The notes beneath the pieces were generated by a model. That model was not told the origin of the DNA. It saw nothing but the letters and a program-made list of their open reading frames with translations, and made no database searches. Below, piece by piece: positions 22,826 through 32,399 of a DNA stretch of 64,000 nt (the stretch's first letter is position 1; the number at the start of each line of letters is the position of its first letter). The stretch spans positions 1,612,001 through 1,676,000 of the forward strand of contig JAILWY010000022.1 in assembly GCA_022113835.1 (NCBI GenBank), given 5' to 3'. Source of the DNA: Atopsyche davidsoni (lineage: Eukaryota > Arthropoda > Insecta > Trichoptera > Hydrobiosidae). The position numbers and the translations under genes were made by a program.

Positions 22826-23155
22826 GTAACCTAACCTCCCCGATCTCCCCGTTATGTTGCTTGTTTGTATAATAAAGGATCAGTAATGGAGTAGTGGACT
22901 TGGAATGATTGTAGTACGAGTACGTAGGGGAAGGGGCTCATGTAATTATTTATACAGCCTGCTGTAAAAGGAGTATCACATCTAAGGGGCAAGCCTTTGT
23001 AAGGAAACTATTATATACTAATGCTATTAGGCAACAGCAATATAAAACTGCGATGTAGAAGGACCCACTGTACTATTTTCCCATAAAAAAACCATGCACA
23101 CTGTTTTAGCATGAGTGAAATGATGCTTTGAGAAGAGGCACTTGGTGAAGAAGAA
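22826..23155 (+). mobile_element. Short interspersed element with LINE-type 3' tail (near full length)
   Basis: The order is ctccccgatctccccg, tggagtagtggacttgg, aatgctattaggcaacag, aaaactgcgatgtagaagg, ttttcccataaaaaaacc and a tail agaggcacttggtgaagaag. The start coincides with that of the copy at 30,545. No clear pol III A/B boxes are seen, so it may be a MITE-like or 3'-end-derived retroposon and not a tRNA SINE. Confidence 0.7.
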
Positions 23156-23224
23156 ATAGATGAGTAAATACATATTTTTTTTAAATTCGTGTATGTAGAA
23201 ATGAGATTAAACTGTTTTTTTGTT

Positions 23225-23237
23225 GTTGCCTAGCAAC
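23225..23237. promoter_or_regulatory. X-box-like motif (RFX-type)
   Basis: GTTGCC-T-AGCAAC is a palindrome matching the RFX consensus (two half sites, 1-nt spacer). It lies at the edge of a unique, GC-richer segment (23,220-23,450). No nearby start site is visible, so a function is speculative. Confidence 0.3.
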
Positions 23238-25744
23238 AGAGGTTCGTTTCAGCGCGTTTTGTCAGTGATTAATACATTATTAGCCAGAGCCATTGAATCG
23301 TGGTGCCCGGCAACACGGAAACTCCGCACTGAAAGCGAATCCGAATTATTTTTCAGTTCATCAGAGCGGAGCTGGAAATTCATAGTCCGCTGAAGAGAGG
23401 CGGACCGCGAAACCTGCAGCCCACCACCAGAGCCTTATTTTTCACCAGAAAATTATTTTGTAACGTTCAGAAATTGAAATTACTTTGCTTGAAATAATTT
23501 CGTGAATTTTTTTTTTGAAACTGAAATTTCAGGCGACGACAAGACTTTTTATTACTTTAGAACCCTGGTGAGGCAATTGCGATTTGATAGAAAATGATTG
23601 TTTCTCGAAGCCAGAGCCTTTGTTGCACGTAGCTATAAAAAAAAGGTCTCCTCGAAGGCTTTACCTGTGCAGGTTGGTTTAAATTACCTGTAAAACGTGT
23701 AGTTTTACTCGTGGAAGCGTGTGTAGGAAGAAAACAATCCATACTATATCACGGAAGAGTAATTCACTCACACTTGATTATGGTAATTATTTTTATTGTA
23801 TTGTTTCAGATATTTTACGTTTATTTTTATATACAGCACATTTTTCAGGTAAAGGCTTTATGGTGACAAATCTAAGTCTTTGAATTGTAGATATTCAACT
23901 ACACTCATAAGGGAATAACTCTTAGGGGCAATTGTAGCTGTGTTCCACCCTTTACGCCTTACGTTATACGTAACGGTATACGTAACGTTTCGTGATTCTG
24001 TCTCCAGCTTAATAACTTACACGACAAGTTTTTGACACTGCAAAAACAACATGTTGAATAGTTTCAATCAAACCGTTATGCTACGCCAATCAAGTCTCCC
24101 ACGCGAATATTTATATCGATGTAAACTTGCGAAAGGCTTTACACGCTTGGTAAGTTGTAGTGATAGTTTTAAGTTATAGATAATTTGCTCTATTTAAATT
24201 TAAGACCGAGTAGGAGTCAGGATGCAAAAAAGGCTTGTTGCACAATCACTAAGTTAACAAAGAGTCAAAGAGTAAACAAATTAATTAAAATGTATGAAAC
24301 CTGAATGAATGTGTCAACCTTACGAGATAAAAAAACTTGTGAAATCAGAGTTTTTTCAGTAATCTGAAATTATCATGAAAACCTGAAAATCTCACTTTCA
24401 TTGTAATCTACTATAAACTGTTTAATTAACAGTTCTGCAAGTTGCATTATGTGTGCAGTGTTTTTTAAAATTATCGCTACCCTTTGTGTTTAAAATGATG
24501 AGGAGTAATACATTATTACTTATTAGCCTTCGGTAATTACAGGTGCTGAGTTATAATTAGACGAACACACCTCCACCTCGAAGTGCATATAAACTGACTT
24601 CCTACTGGCTTTATGAAGGAAATGAAATCACTTGATATAATGGCAACCAATTTTCATTATGCTAGATCAGTTAACAGCAAGAATTTAAAACATTTGCATA
24701 TATTACCGAGTGTTTTGCTTAACACTTTCAGGCACGGCAGAATTAAAAGTGAACCGCCTTTCTGATGGCTGAATATGCAAAGTGGGATGTTTTTAAACCA
24801 CCTCTAGAAAAAAACACATCCCATTGAAACTTAGCTTATAAATTGCTCTCATCTATTTATTAAACCTAGCGTTTTATAGAAAAAAAATAGGACAACGGTA
24901 GACAAAAAAATCACTGTAATATACTGTACCTAAAGTGTTATGGGATTAGATAAACTTAAATATAGGATTCAAAAATTAACATATCACATGAGGGTTGTTC
25001 AAGTCGCCCCTGTTATTAAATATTAAAAAAATACTATATCTTCAATAAATGACATTTTTGTTTAAGCTGATTTCTGATTAAAAAAATAGCCAAATGGCTA
25101 GAAGATTACGCCCAATTTTTAATTTCGACCATTCAGTCCGATGAAAAGACGAAAGCCATCACTTTAAAATTAACGTAAATATTTATTAGTTTATGTGGAA
25201 GATAATTTGGAATTTGGTTACTCGAGGCAATAATTAAATTCGACTGTGTTTGATATAATATAAAAACAATATTTTTTATTGATATTATATAACTGATTAA
25301 ATTTAAAAGATATAATTTTTATATAAAATACAATTCCACTTTCTAAACTCGGTTAAAAGTAATTCAGTAGTTTATTTCGCTATTGTTTTGAAAAAAGCAA
25401 ATCGGACAAAACTTTGGAGTGTAATTGAATCCTAAAACATAACTAACTTATTTTTAGCAGTAACTGCTAATTTAAAAGACTAAAGCAAATGCAGCTGTTA
25501 ATAGCTTTCTTCGTGAATCATAAATGAACGATATTAAAGTATACTTTTGCGATTAATGATAAAAAACAAAAAAAAGCCCATCCATAAATTGTTTACAAGC
25601 GGCATTAAAATTTTACAAGTAAAATTAATTTAAATAAATCAATGTCAGTAATATTTTAACTGCTTCACAAATAAAACGATTCCGATGTTTGTAGTTAATA
25701 CTTACATTAATTGATGATGTTAGTAGTTTTTTGTATATGCAAAA
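23238..25744. other. Unique AT-rich non-coding DNA
   Basis: A splice-acceptor-like TTTTTCAG|GTAAAGG is present on the plus strand at 23,842-23,855, and a direct repeat of TATACGTAACG lies at about 23,965-23,990. No open frame of note. This is one of the few long stretches free of recognisable mobile DNA. Confidence 0.4.
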
Positions 25745-25772
25745 TTTCTTACCTGCAATTAAAGAAAAAAAA
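25742..25772 (-). promoter_or_regulatory. Candidate recursive splice site (ratchet point)
   Basis: Minus strand TTTTTTCTTTAATTGCAG|GTAAGAAATT, join between 25,753 and 25,752. It has the same fused acceptor/donor layout and the same GTAAGAAA start as the site at 11,433, 14.3 kb further along in the direction of transcription. Confidence 0.45.
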
Positions 25773-26267
25773 CATCATTAATAACAGGTAATTAGAATAA
25801 CAACGTTTATGTTTCACAAATTGATTAATAGTATATATATTTTTTATTATTTTTTCAGGCTTTGGTGTGGTATTGCGTTGTGATTCGAGTGTTCCAACGT
25901 TTCAGTTCCGGTATCGGATCACAACGCAGCGTAATGCCAAAATAAATCTGAGAAATAATGGGATATTCAATACAACTAAAAGCATGTAAAATGGCGATAT
26001 TTTCGACGCCACGCAATGGGCTGACCTTCTGGTGACCTTATCACTCCTGAAAAAAAAGGCTAACAATAGAGTTGGCAGTCTTCGCAGCAGATGAGACGGG
26101 CTGATGGAAAAATGGGGCGTCGGAGTCACGAATCCGTTTCGGTTGCGAAACCACGAGAGTCCCCAGTCCGCAAAACCACAGACCAGAGTATCAAGCGACC
26201 GCAGGCTGTATTGCCGGGAGGCTGTGCTGAAGGCAAACCACCAAATGCATTTTAATACTGTACCATC
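25773..26267. other. Non-coding DNA
   Basis: A plus-strand acceptor-like tract TTATTTTTTCAG|GC ends at 25,859. The sequence to 26,230 is unique and moderately GC-rich, open on both strands, without a recognisable product. Confidence 0.35.
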
Positions 26268-27408
26268 TGCGGTACAATACTGTATAACAACTTTTTCGTA
26301 TTAAGTAAATATGTAAAAAAATTGACATTTTGAGCAGTAGATCGCTTGGACCGGTAGAGTTCAAAAAAATGCAATTGTTTAAAAAATTGTAGTCCACTCG
26401 TAAAATAACCATCAGAAATGTGGCTGTATAGGAGAATCCTTAAAACACCATGGGTTTACTGCGTCACAAATGAAAGAGTGCGAAAAGATAGGTAACTCTT
26501 GACGTTCGTAAAGAAGCGTATTGGCATCCTCCAACTTTCCGAGGGAAACCGAAAGAAAAAGAGGCATTGGAAGAGAAAATGATCGTCACCAACAGAAGAA
26601 GAAGTCCACTTGCTCTACACAACCCATTCTAGTAGATGGCCTAACCTATCCTGACCTATGACCCTGACTATCTGCAGCGCAATATTGTATAACAACTTTT
26701 TCGTATTAAGTAAATATATGGTAAAAAATGGACATTTCGAGCAGCAAAAGAAATCTCTGGGTCCGGTAGAGTTCAGAAAATTGCAAGGCTTTATTCAAAC
26801 AATTGTAGTCCACTCGTAAAATAACTGTGCTCAAGAGATACAAGAGACGGCAGAAATGTGGCTGTATAGGAGAATCCTCAAAACACCATGGGTTGATCGC
26901 GTCACAAATGAAAGAGTCTTGCACAGAATGGTAAAGAAGCGTAAGGATCTATTTTGGCCACATTTTTGTAACAAGTATGGCATTCTTCAGCTTAGTGTCC
27001 GAGGAAAAACCGAAGTAAAAAGAGGCATTGGAAGAAGGAAGTTTGAATACGAAATTCGCTCCAGTGGCTGGAGATCGGAAGTGCAGCCGAATTGGTGAGA
27101 CTAGCCGAGGAAATGGTCGTCACCAACGGAAGAAGAAGTCCACTTGCTCTACACAACCCATTCTAGTAGATGGCCCAACCTATCCTGACCCAACCATCTG
27201 CGGCGCAATATTGTATAACAACTTATTCGTATTAAGTAAATATGTTAAAAAATGGACATTTTGAGCAGCAGAAAAAATCGCTTGTTGCTGAAACCGGTAG
27301 AGTTCAGAAAAATGCGAGGCTTTATTTAAACAATTGTAGTCCACTCGTAAAATAACTGTGCTCAAGAGATACAAGAGACGGTAGAAATGTGGCTGTATAG
27401 GAAAATCC
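26268..27408 (+). repeat. Tandem retrotransposon 3' ends with extra 3' segment
   Basis: Units carry ctgtataggagaatcc, aacaccatgggtt, then the coding tail, then gaagaagtccacttgctc, acaacccattctagtagatg and cgtattaagtaaatatg. The cgtattaag landmark falls at about 26,297, 26,701 and 27,227, so periods are ~404 and ~526 bp. The middle unit reads MWLYRRILKTPWVDRVTNER, VLHRMVKKRKDLFWPHFCN and KYGILQLSVRGKTEVKRGIG, the best protein evidence that the family is a LINE reverse-transcriptase C-terminus. A fourth partial unit follows MITE copy 3. Confidence 0.8.
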
Positions 27409-27967
27409 TTAAGGCAGTTGCTCCCAGCCTTTTGTGTCGAAATCGTGTCATTTAATTAATTTAATTGTTACTTTATTTTTATATATCGAAAGTTGATTTT
27501 TTTACAAAGTATTGAGATAACTATAAATTATATTTACATATTTTTTATAATTTAATTAACGTCCATTTTTAGGGTAAAATAAAATCTTGAAGATGTTGAA
27601 AAATTGGATAAAATGACGACTTTTCAAAACCAGAGTATGTAAAAGATTTTTTTTTTTTAATTTTTAAATTAATAAGACGCACACGGTTTATATTTAATCT
27701 TTCAATTACAATTTAAAAAAATACTTTTAAATGTTTAGTATTCTTGGAAAACGTACCGGACGAATCTCCAAATTCCTACACTTCAATCGGAAAAACACAT
27801 ATTTATCATATTAATAGTAAATTTATAAGAAATAAAAATATATTGTGTTCGGAGGAAGGGATGTATCAAACTTTTTGCATTGAAATATTTTTGATTATAG
27901 ATTTGATTTTTCGCAAAACGGACTAGAAAATGATCAAAAAAACTCGATTATGGGACTAGGCCCTTAA
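27409..27967 (-). mobile_element. piggyBac-type MITE, copy 3 (exact TTAA target duplication)
   Basis: TTAA occurs at 27,409-27,412 and 27,964-27,967 and the element is the 551 bp between. The flanks aatcc|TTAA and TTAA|aacaccatggg join to the uninterrupted aatccttaaaacaccatgg seen many times in this window. Termini are GGCAGTTGCTCCCAGCC and, reversed, GGGCCTAGTCCCATAATCG. Confidence 0.95.
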
Positions 27968-28310
27968 AACACCATGGGTTGACTGCGTCACAAATGAAAG
28001 AGTGCGAAAAGAAAGGGAACTCTTGACTTTGGTAAAAAAGCGTATGGATCTATTTTGGACACATTTTTTTGTAAAAATATGGCATCCTCAACCTTAATGT
28101 CCGAGAAAAACTGAAAGAAAAAGAGGCATTGGGAGAGGAAATGGTCGTCACCAACAGAAGAAGACACACAACCCATTCTAGTAGATAGCCCAACCTATCC
28201 TGACCCAACCATCTGCGGCGCAATATGTTTAAAAGAAATCTCTTGAACGTGTAGAGTTCAGCAAATTGCTCTACACAACGCATTCTAGTAGATGGCCGCA
28301 AGTGCTGTTT
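27968..28310 (+). pseudogene. Continuation of the retrotransposon array after the MITE
   Basis: It resumes at aacaccatgggttgactg and runs through tttggacacattttttt, aaagaggcattgggagagg, gtcgtcaccaacagaag and cattctagtagatag. It contains a second partial cattctagtagatgg at about 28,280. Frames are broken. Confidence 0.75.
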
Positions 28311-29290
28311 TTGATATACGCTCAAGGAATAAAATATTGTAGCCAGCAATAAAAAAATAATAGATTATACAAATATCCGAGTCATCCGACAAATTTCTCA
28401 CAGATCGGTCCAACGAAGGCCGCGAGTCAAAATCGAAAGCGCCCGCTCTCTTACGCAAGGCGGATTTTCACCAACGCTGAAGATCCAGTCTAATTTCAGT
28501 CCAAATTTTATTATTATACACTCTGAGGTATTGTTACAATCCACCGTGGGAAGGCTGTAGATCGAGATGCCCAACGACACCAGCCAACGGAGCAGCCAGC
28601 CTGGAGATGGAAACGAATGTCTACTTATACTTTTGCATATACAACAGAATCACTTATACAACAGAGATCATGGTACTTCTATGGTGTTATTAAATATTAT
28701 ATCAATCCGCCTTTATTGGCCATGCAACCTTATTGCGTTGATAATAAATATTTTAAGCAATCATTTCACATATGCAGTAACCTAATCTTGCTTAAACCTT
28801 TATACAACACAATGGCGTTTATATCAGAATTTATTTTACTCTTATCTTGCCTTTCTAATAAAAAATCATTGATTTGAATATTATTATACATTTACAAATC
28901 AGTATTTATTAATTAATAATATATTATACAGGAATTCATCATCCATACAGGTTTTTTGGGCAATCGAGGAACACAATCTAAATCTTACTTAATTTTTTAT
29001 GTTTCCTTCGATATTTTCTTTTGTATAATGAAATGTTAAAACGAAAAAAACAATGACTTAAACGATTTGTTTTTAGGCATTTTAATTTTAACTGTTTACA
29101 AACCAACTATCCGAAATCCGTTTTATTTATCTTCTGCGCTGTGTATGATCTGAATTAAACATCAAACTATCCCAAATCTATTTTAAAATATTTTTTTTAT
29201 CGCTCGAGATTAATTCGTCGGTTAATTATTCTCAGCACGGATCGATTGTCGTGAATAATCGACTAATCTATAATTTATTCCGTTTGCGGT
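28311..29290. other. Non-coding DNA
   Basis: A GC-richer patch lies at 28,385-28,630 and AT-rich DNA after it. Nothing is recognised. Confidence 0.4.
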
Positions 29291-30188
29291 AGATGAAATG
29301 CACTATTGTATTATTACAGACATCCATACACATTGATTATTCGTGCTGAAAGTTGTTCCTAGTATTTTATTGTTATGTGCGCTTGTGTTCAGGAAAATTT
29401 ACAGGAAATATTCAAGAATGCTAATTATTTTAATACGTTCAAGCACTCGTCAATATTTTAATTTTAACAAAAGCTTCACTGTGATCTATATTAAGCCTTT
29501 CGCTTACTGTCTATATTATATCTTCTTCAACCTTCTTTGAGGTTGGTGAACTACCCAGTCTTATACATAAGATTCTTCCTTTCAGTGCCCCTTTTTTTAT
29601 AGATTTTTCACGCACAAGTAGCTGCAGATACTAAATTTATCATTTCAAGACTCTCTTACTTCTATAAAGCCACTTTTCAAATGGTTACTGTATTAAGTGA
29701 CCAGGCCTCATCTTCATATAGAAGTACTGAGACATCATATTACTCGTACATTTATTCAATTTATATTCTGTGAGTCGTTCAAACACAACCACTAACCAAC
29801 TAATCAAATGTAGTACTGTGTTACAAGTTTTTTGCGACATTTCTTACAAAGTGGCCAGCGTACTAGAGCGCTACAAGCAGTTCTATTTCGTGACCGGTCG
29901 CGTTACGAGGTCTATAGAGCCCATTAGTATGTTTCATGTTTCAGTTTCAATAATGTTACATAAAAACATAATGCAGTCTTTGCGAATCAAAATATACTTA
30001 TGTATTATTCACTTCCCTACATATATATTATTACTGTTTATATATTTTTAACCTAACTTTGTAAGGAAAGGATGTAGTTCACTACACTATTTTCCCCTAA
30101 AAAAAACCATGAACACTGGCTCAGCATGAGTATATGCTCACTGAAATGGTCGCCAATCTCCTCTGAGGAGAGACACTTGATGAAGAAG
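29291..30188 (-). mobile_element. Composite element, copy B (inverted relative to 15,549-16,374)
   Basis: It starts agatgaaatgcactattg and ends with the short-element tail gagacacttgatgaagaag. Compared with copy A it has an extra ~100 bp at about 29,372-29,475 (ttatgtgcgcttgtgttc to ttaattttaaca). Either B has an insertion or A a deletion. Confidence 0.8.
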
Positions 30189-30488
30189 ACACCTTTTTAA
30201 TATCATGAAAACCAGGACCCATCTACACACATGTTGTCAAATATTTATTATATGATTAGTGATTTTTGAAATATATTTTAAGATCATTTATTTTCAGTAG
30301 GCAAAACTGTATGCCACAGATTTATTAATTATATGATTCACAAATATCTTACTATAGATATTGGAGAGTCTTCTGAGTATAGTATTTTTATACTTCAGGC
30401 CATAATCAATATACAAATTGCTACTTGCTCTCCGTTTTGTGTATCTAAAAGCATATATCAACGCAGTATGACTAAATGGAGTTTTTTG

Positions 30489-30494
30489 GAATCT

Positions 30495-30536
<42 letters not shown>
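30489..30536. repeat. (AT)n microsatellite
   Basis: AT dinucleotides run from about 30,496 to 30,533. The Tyr/Ile translations over it are low-complexity. Confidence 0.9.
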
Positions 30537-30537
<1 letters not shown>

Positions 30538-30544
30538 ATAATAT

Positions 30545-30832
30545 ATTAATCAACCTCCCCGATCTCTTCATTCTGTTGCATGTGCATGACTTCCATTGTA
30601 TACCCTGAGCGTTTACAATCGAGTAGTGACTTGGAATGATTGTGGAAAGAAGTGCACTAGAAGTACCTTGTCGAGGTGGAGGAGCTTCTGCTATTGTTTC
30701 TGTACCTTGCCGCAGAAGTAAATGATTATATAATAATGCTATTGGAATACGCAGACAAGGACAAGTCTACAAGGACCCACTAAAAGTACGCTCAGTGAAA
30801 TGATCGCTAACCTCATCACGAAGACACGTATC
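30545..30832 (+). mobile_element. Short interspersed element with LINE-type 3' tail (near full length)
   Basis: Begins acctccccgatctcttc, then gtataccctgagcgttta, gagtagtgacttggaatg, ataatgctattggaata and the tail gtgaaatgatcgctaacc ending acgaagac. About 285 bp. Confidence 0.7.
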
Positions 30833-30884
30833 AAAGTCGCTCCAAAAAGTGACAGGTAATTTTCTAGACAAGGTGTTTTCAGGA

Positions 30885-31130
30885 TTACCGGCGGCGGCGG
30901 ATTTTCGATAGGTCCACAGCGGTCCTCCTTCTCGGCTCGCCTTTCACTCTCACTTTCGACCGAGCATTTCATAACCGGCGGCCGGAGATAATCGTGAGCT
31001 CCAGAGAAACCGCCGCGGCCGGCCCGAGCGGACTCCGCGTTTTCTCTGAGAAACGGTACCGCTCGGAATCGGAATCCGCCGGCTAGAATTGTCAGTCACT
31101 CGCCGTTTTCACTGCGATCCGAAGGCCTGT
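30885..31130. promoter_or_regulatory. CpG-rich island
   Basis: This is one of two strongly GC/CpG-rich blocks in the window (many CCGCCG, CGGCCG and GCCGGC). On the plus strand TCAGTC at 31,092-31,097 matches the arthropod initiator, without an upstream TATA box. It may be an alternative promoter or enhancer. No convincing coding frame: the plus frame that follows lacks an ATG at its start. Confidence 0.35.
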
Positions 31131-31309
31131 ATTGTTCAATCAAAAAATACAGCCTTAAACACTCTGTTTTATGCAGAGGCACGTTCGGAGAGGTGCGTTC
31201 ACTTTGGCGTACCAAGTGTAGATATCAAAGTAGCGCACTCTTATCCAAGACAATCGGCACAACGTACTTCCTGAATATGTATGTATTTTGACAATAACAA
31301 AGCAATATG

Positions 31310-31690
31310 TCTATGTTTAGATTAAACGTCTAGGGGTTTATTATATTATTACTAATATGATTAGGCATATTAGTACATACATAGAAGATGATTTAATGAA
31401 ACTCTCGGATAGATTTTAAAAATAATATCCGGATGGGACTAAAATCGCTTCACTTGTAACTTTGTTAAAAAAAAGTCACTAAATATTGGTTGGCCTGGGC
31501 ACATTCTCGATAAACGGAAGTGATTCGTTAGTGCAAGGGTTAGTACATCGGCCATGTAAGCCAGGGGATGTGGGTTCAAATCCCACACAAATTACGATGA
31601 TATTTTTCTAAGAGTTTCTTTAAATCACCTTCTATGTATGAACTAATGTGCCTAATCATATTAGTAATAATAACAAAGCCCTTATGCGGC
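31310..31690. mobile_element. Fold-back element, copy 2, with internal tRNA-like segment
   Basis: Inverted arms lie at 31,341-31,405 (actaatatgattaggcat, acatagaagatgattta) and 31,610-31,672 (tttctttaaatcaccttc, tgtgcctaatcatattag). The interior holds the tRNA-Thr-like sequence described separately. It has no transposase, so it is non-autonomous. Confidence 0.85.
31526..31592 (+). pseudogene. tRNA-Thr(TGT)-like sequence inside the fold-back element
   Basis: The T arm is perfect: GTGGG-TTCAAAT-CCCAC at 31,570-31,586. The anticodon loop reads CATGTAA (anticodon TGT, but position 33 is A, not T) on a weak stem TCGGC/GCCAG. The D-arm region gtgcaagggttagtac is poor and the acceptor stem does not pair. 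The copy at 56,820-56,890 (minus) has the same T arm with one change and loop CGTGTAA. Judged a tRNA-derived module, not a working tRNA. Confidence 0.65.
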
Positions 31691-32399
31691 TTTGCCCTTT
31701 AAATCTCAATTAACTAATTGATAATGATAAAGCACTATTTAGAAAAATATCATCGTGATTTGTGCTGGTACATTACCAATTATACCAACGAATCACTGGT
31801 ACTAAGCAAGAAATTTTAACAGCCATATCCTATAAATGAAACTACGTACTTATTATGCCAATTAAATATTGTGTGACTTGCAATACTAGATTTTTAACAC
31901 AAAGTACTGAGTGAAGCATTTAAATCCGATCTGGATATTATTATTTTTAAAGTCTATTTAATTAAGCCAATACACGCACTTGTTAAATATATTATTGATT
32001 TTATGAAGACCGTCTCACAGGAAGTACGATTTTGCCTATACAGGTTTGATTAAAGAAACTCTTAGAAAAATATCACCGTGCATTGTATTTAATAAAAAGA
32101 AAAAAATGGTTATAGTGTCTTTTGAGTAAAACGTATGAATATTTAAAAAGCGAAAATGTTTATATTATATGACAGCAGTTGAATAAAAGAAACGTTTTGT
32201 TATTTACAAATAGTTGTTTGTTTTCAATGTGATGCCATGAGTTTGAGGTGATGCAAGCAGCGCAGAATGGAGACGAAGAAAATTCGCAACTATTTACAAT
32301 TTACCCTGAAAAATCTCGCACAGTAAAAAGGTAACATAATTTTAACTTTCATAAAAAAAATAATAAAAAAACCTACGACGTAACAGACCGTAATACGTG
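31691..32399. other. Non-coding DNA with scraps of the fold-back element
   Basis: Partial matches at 31,740-31,800 (aaaaatatcatcgtgattt, accaacgaatcactgg) and 32,045-32,085 (aaagaaactcttagaaaaa). No gene. Confidence 0.4.

Noticed and set aside
31526..31592. Functional tRNA-Thr gene
   Set aside because: The T arm and anticodon loop fit, but the acceptor and D stems do not pair, U33 is missing, and the module sits inside a fold-back element copied elsewhere.
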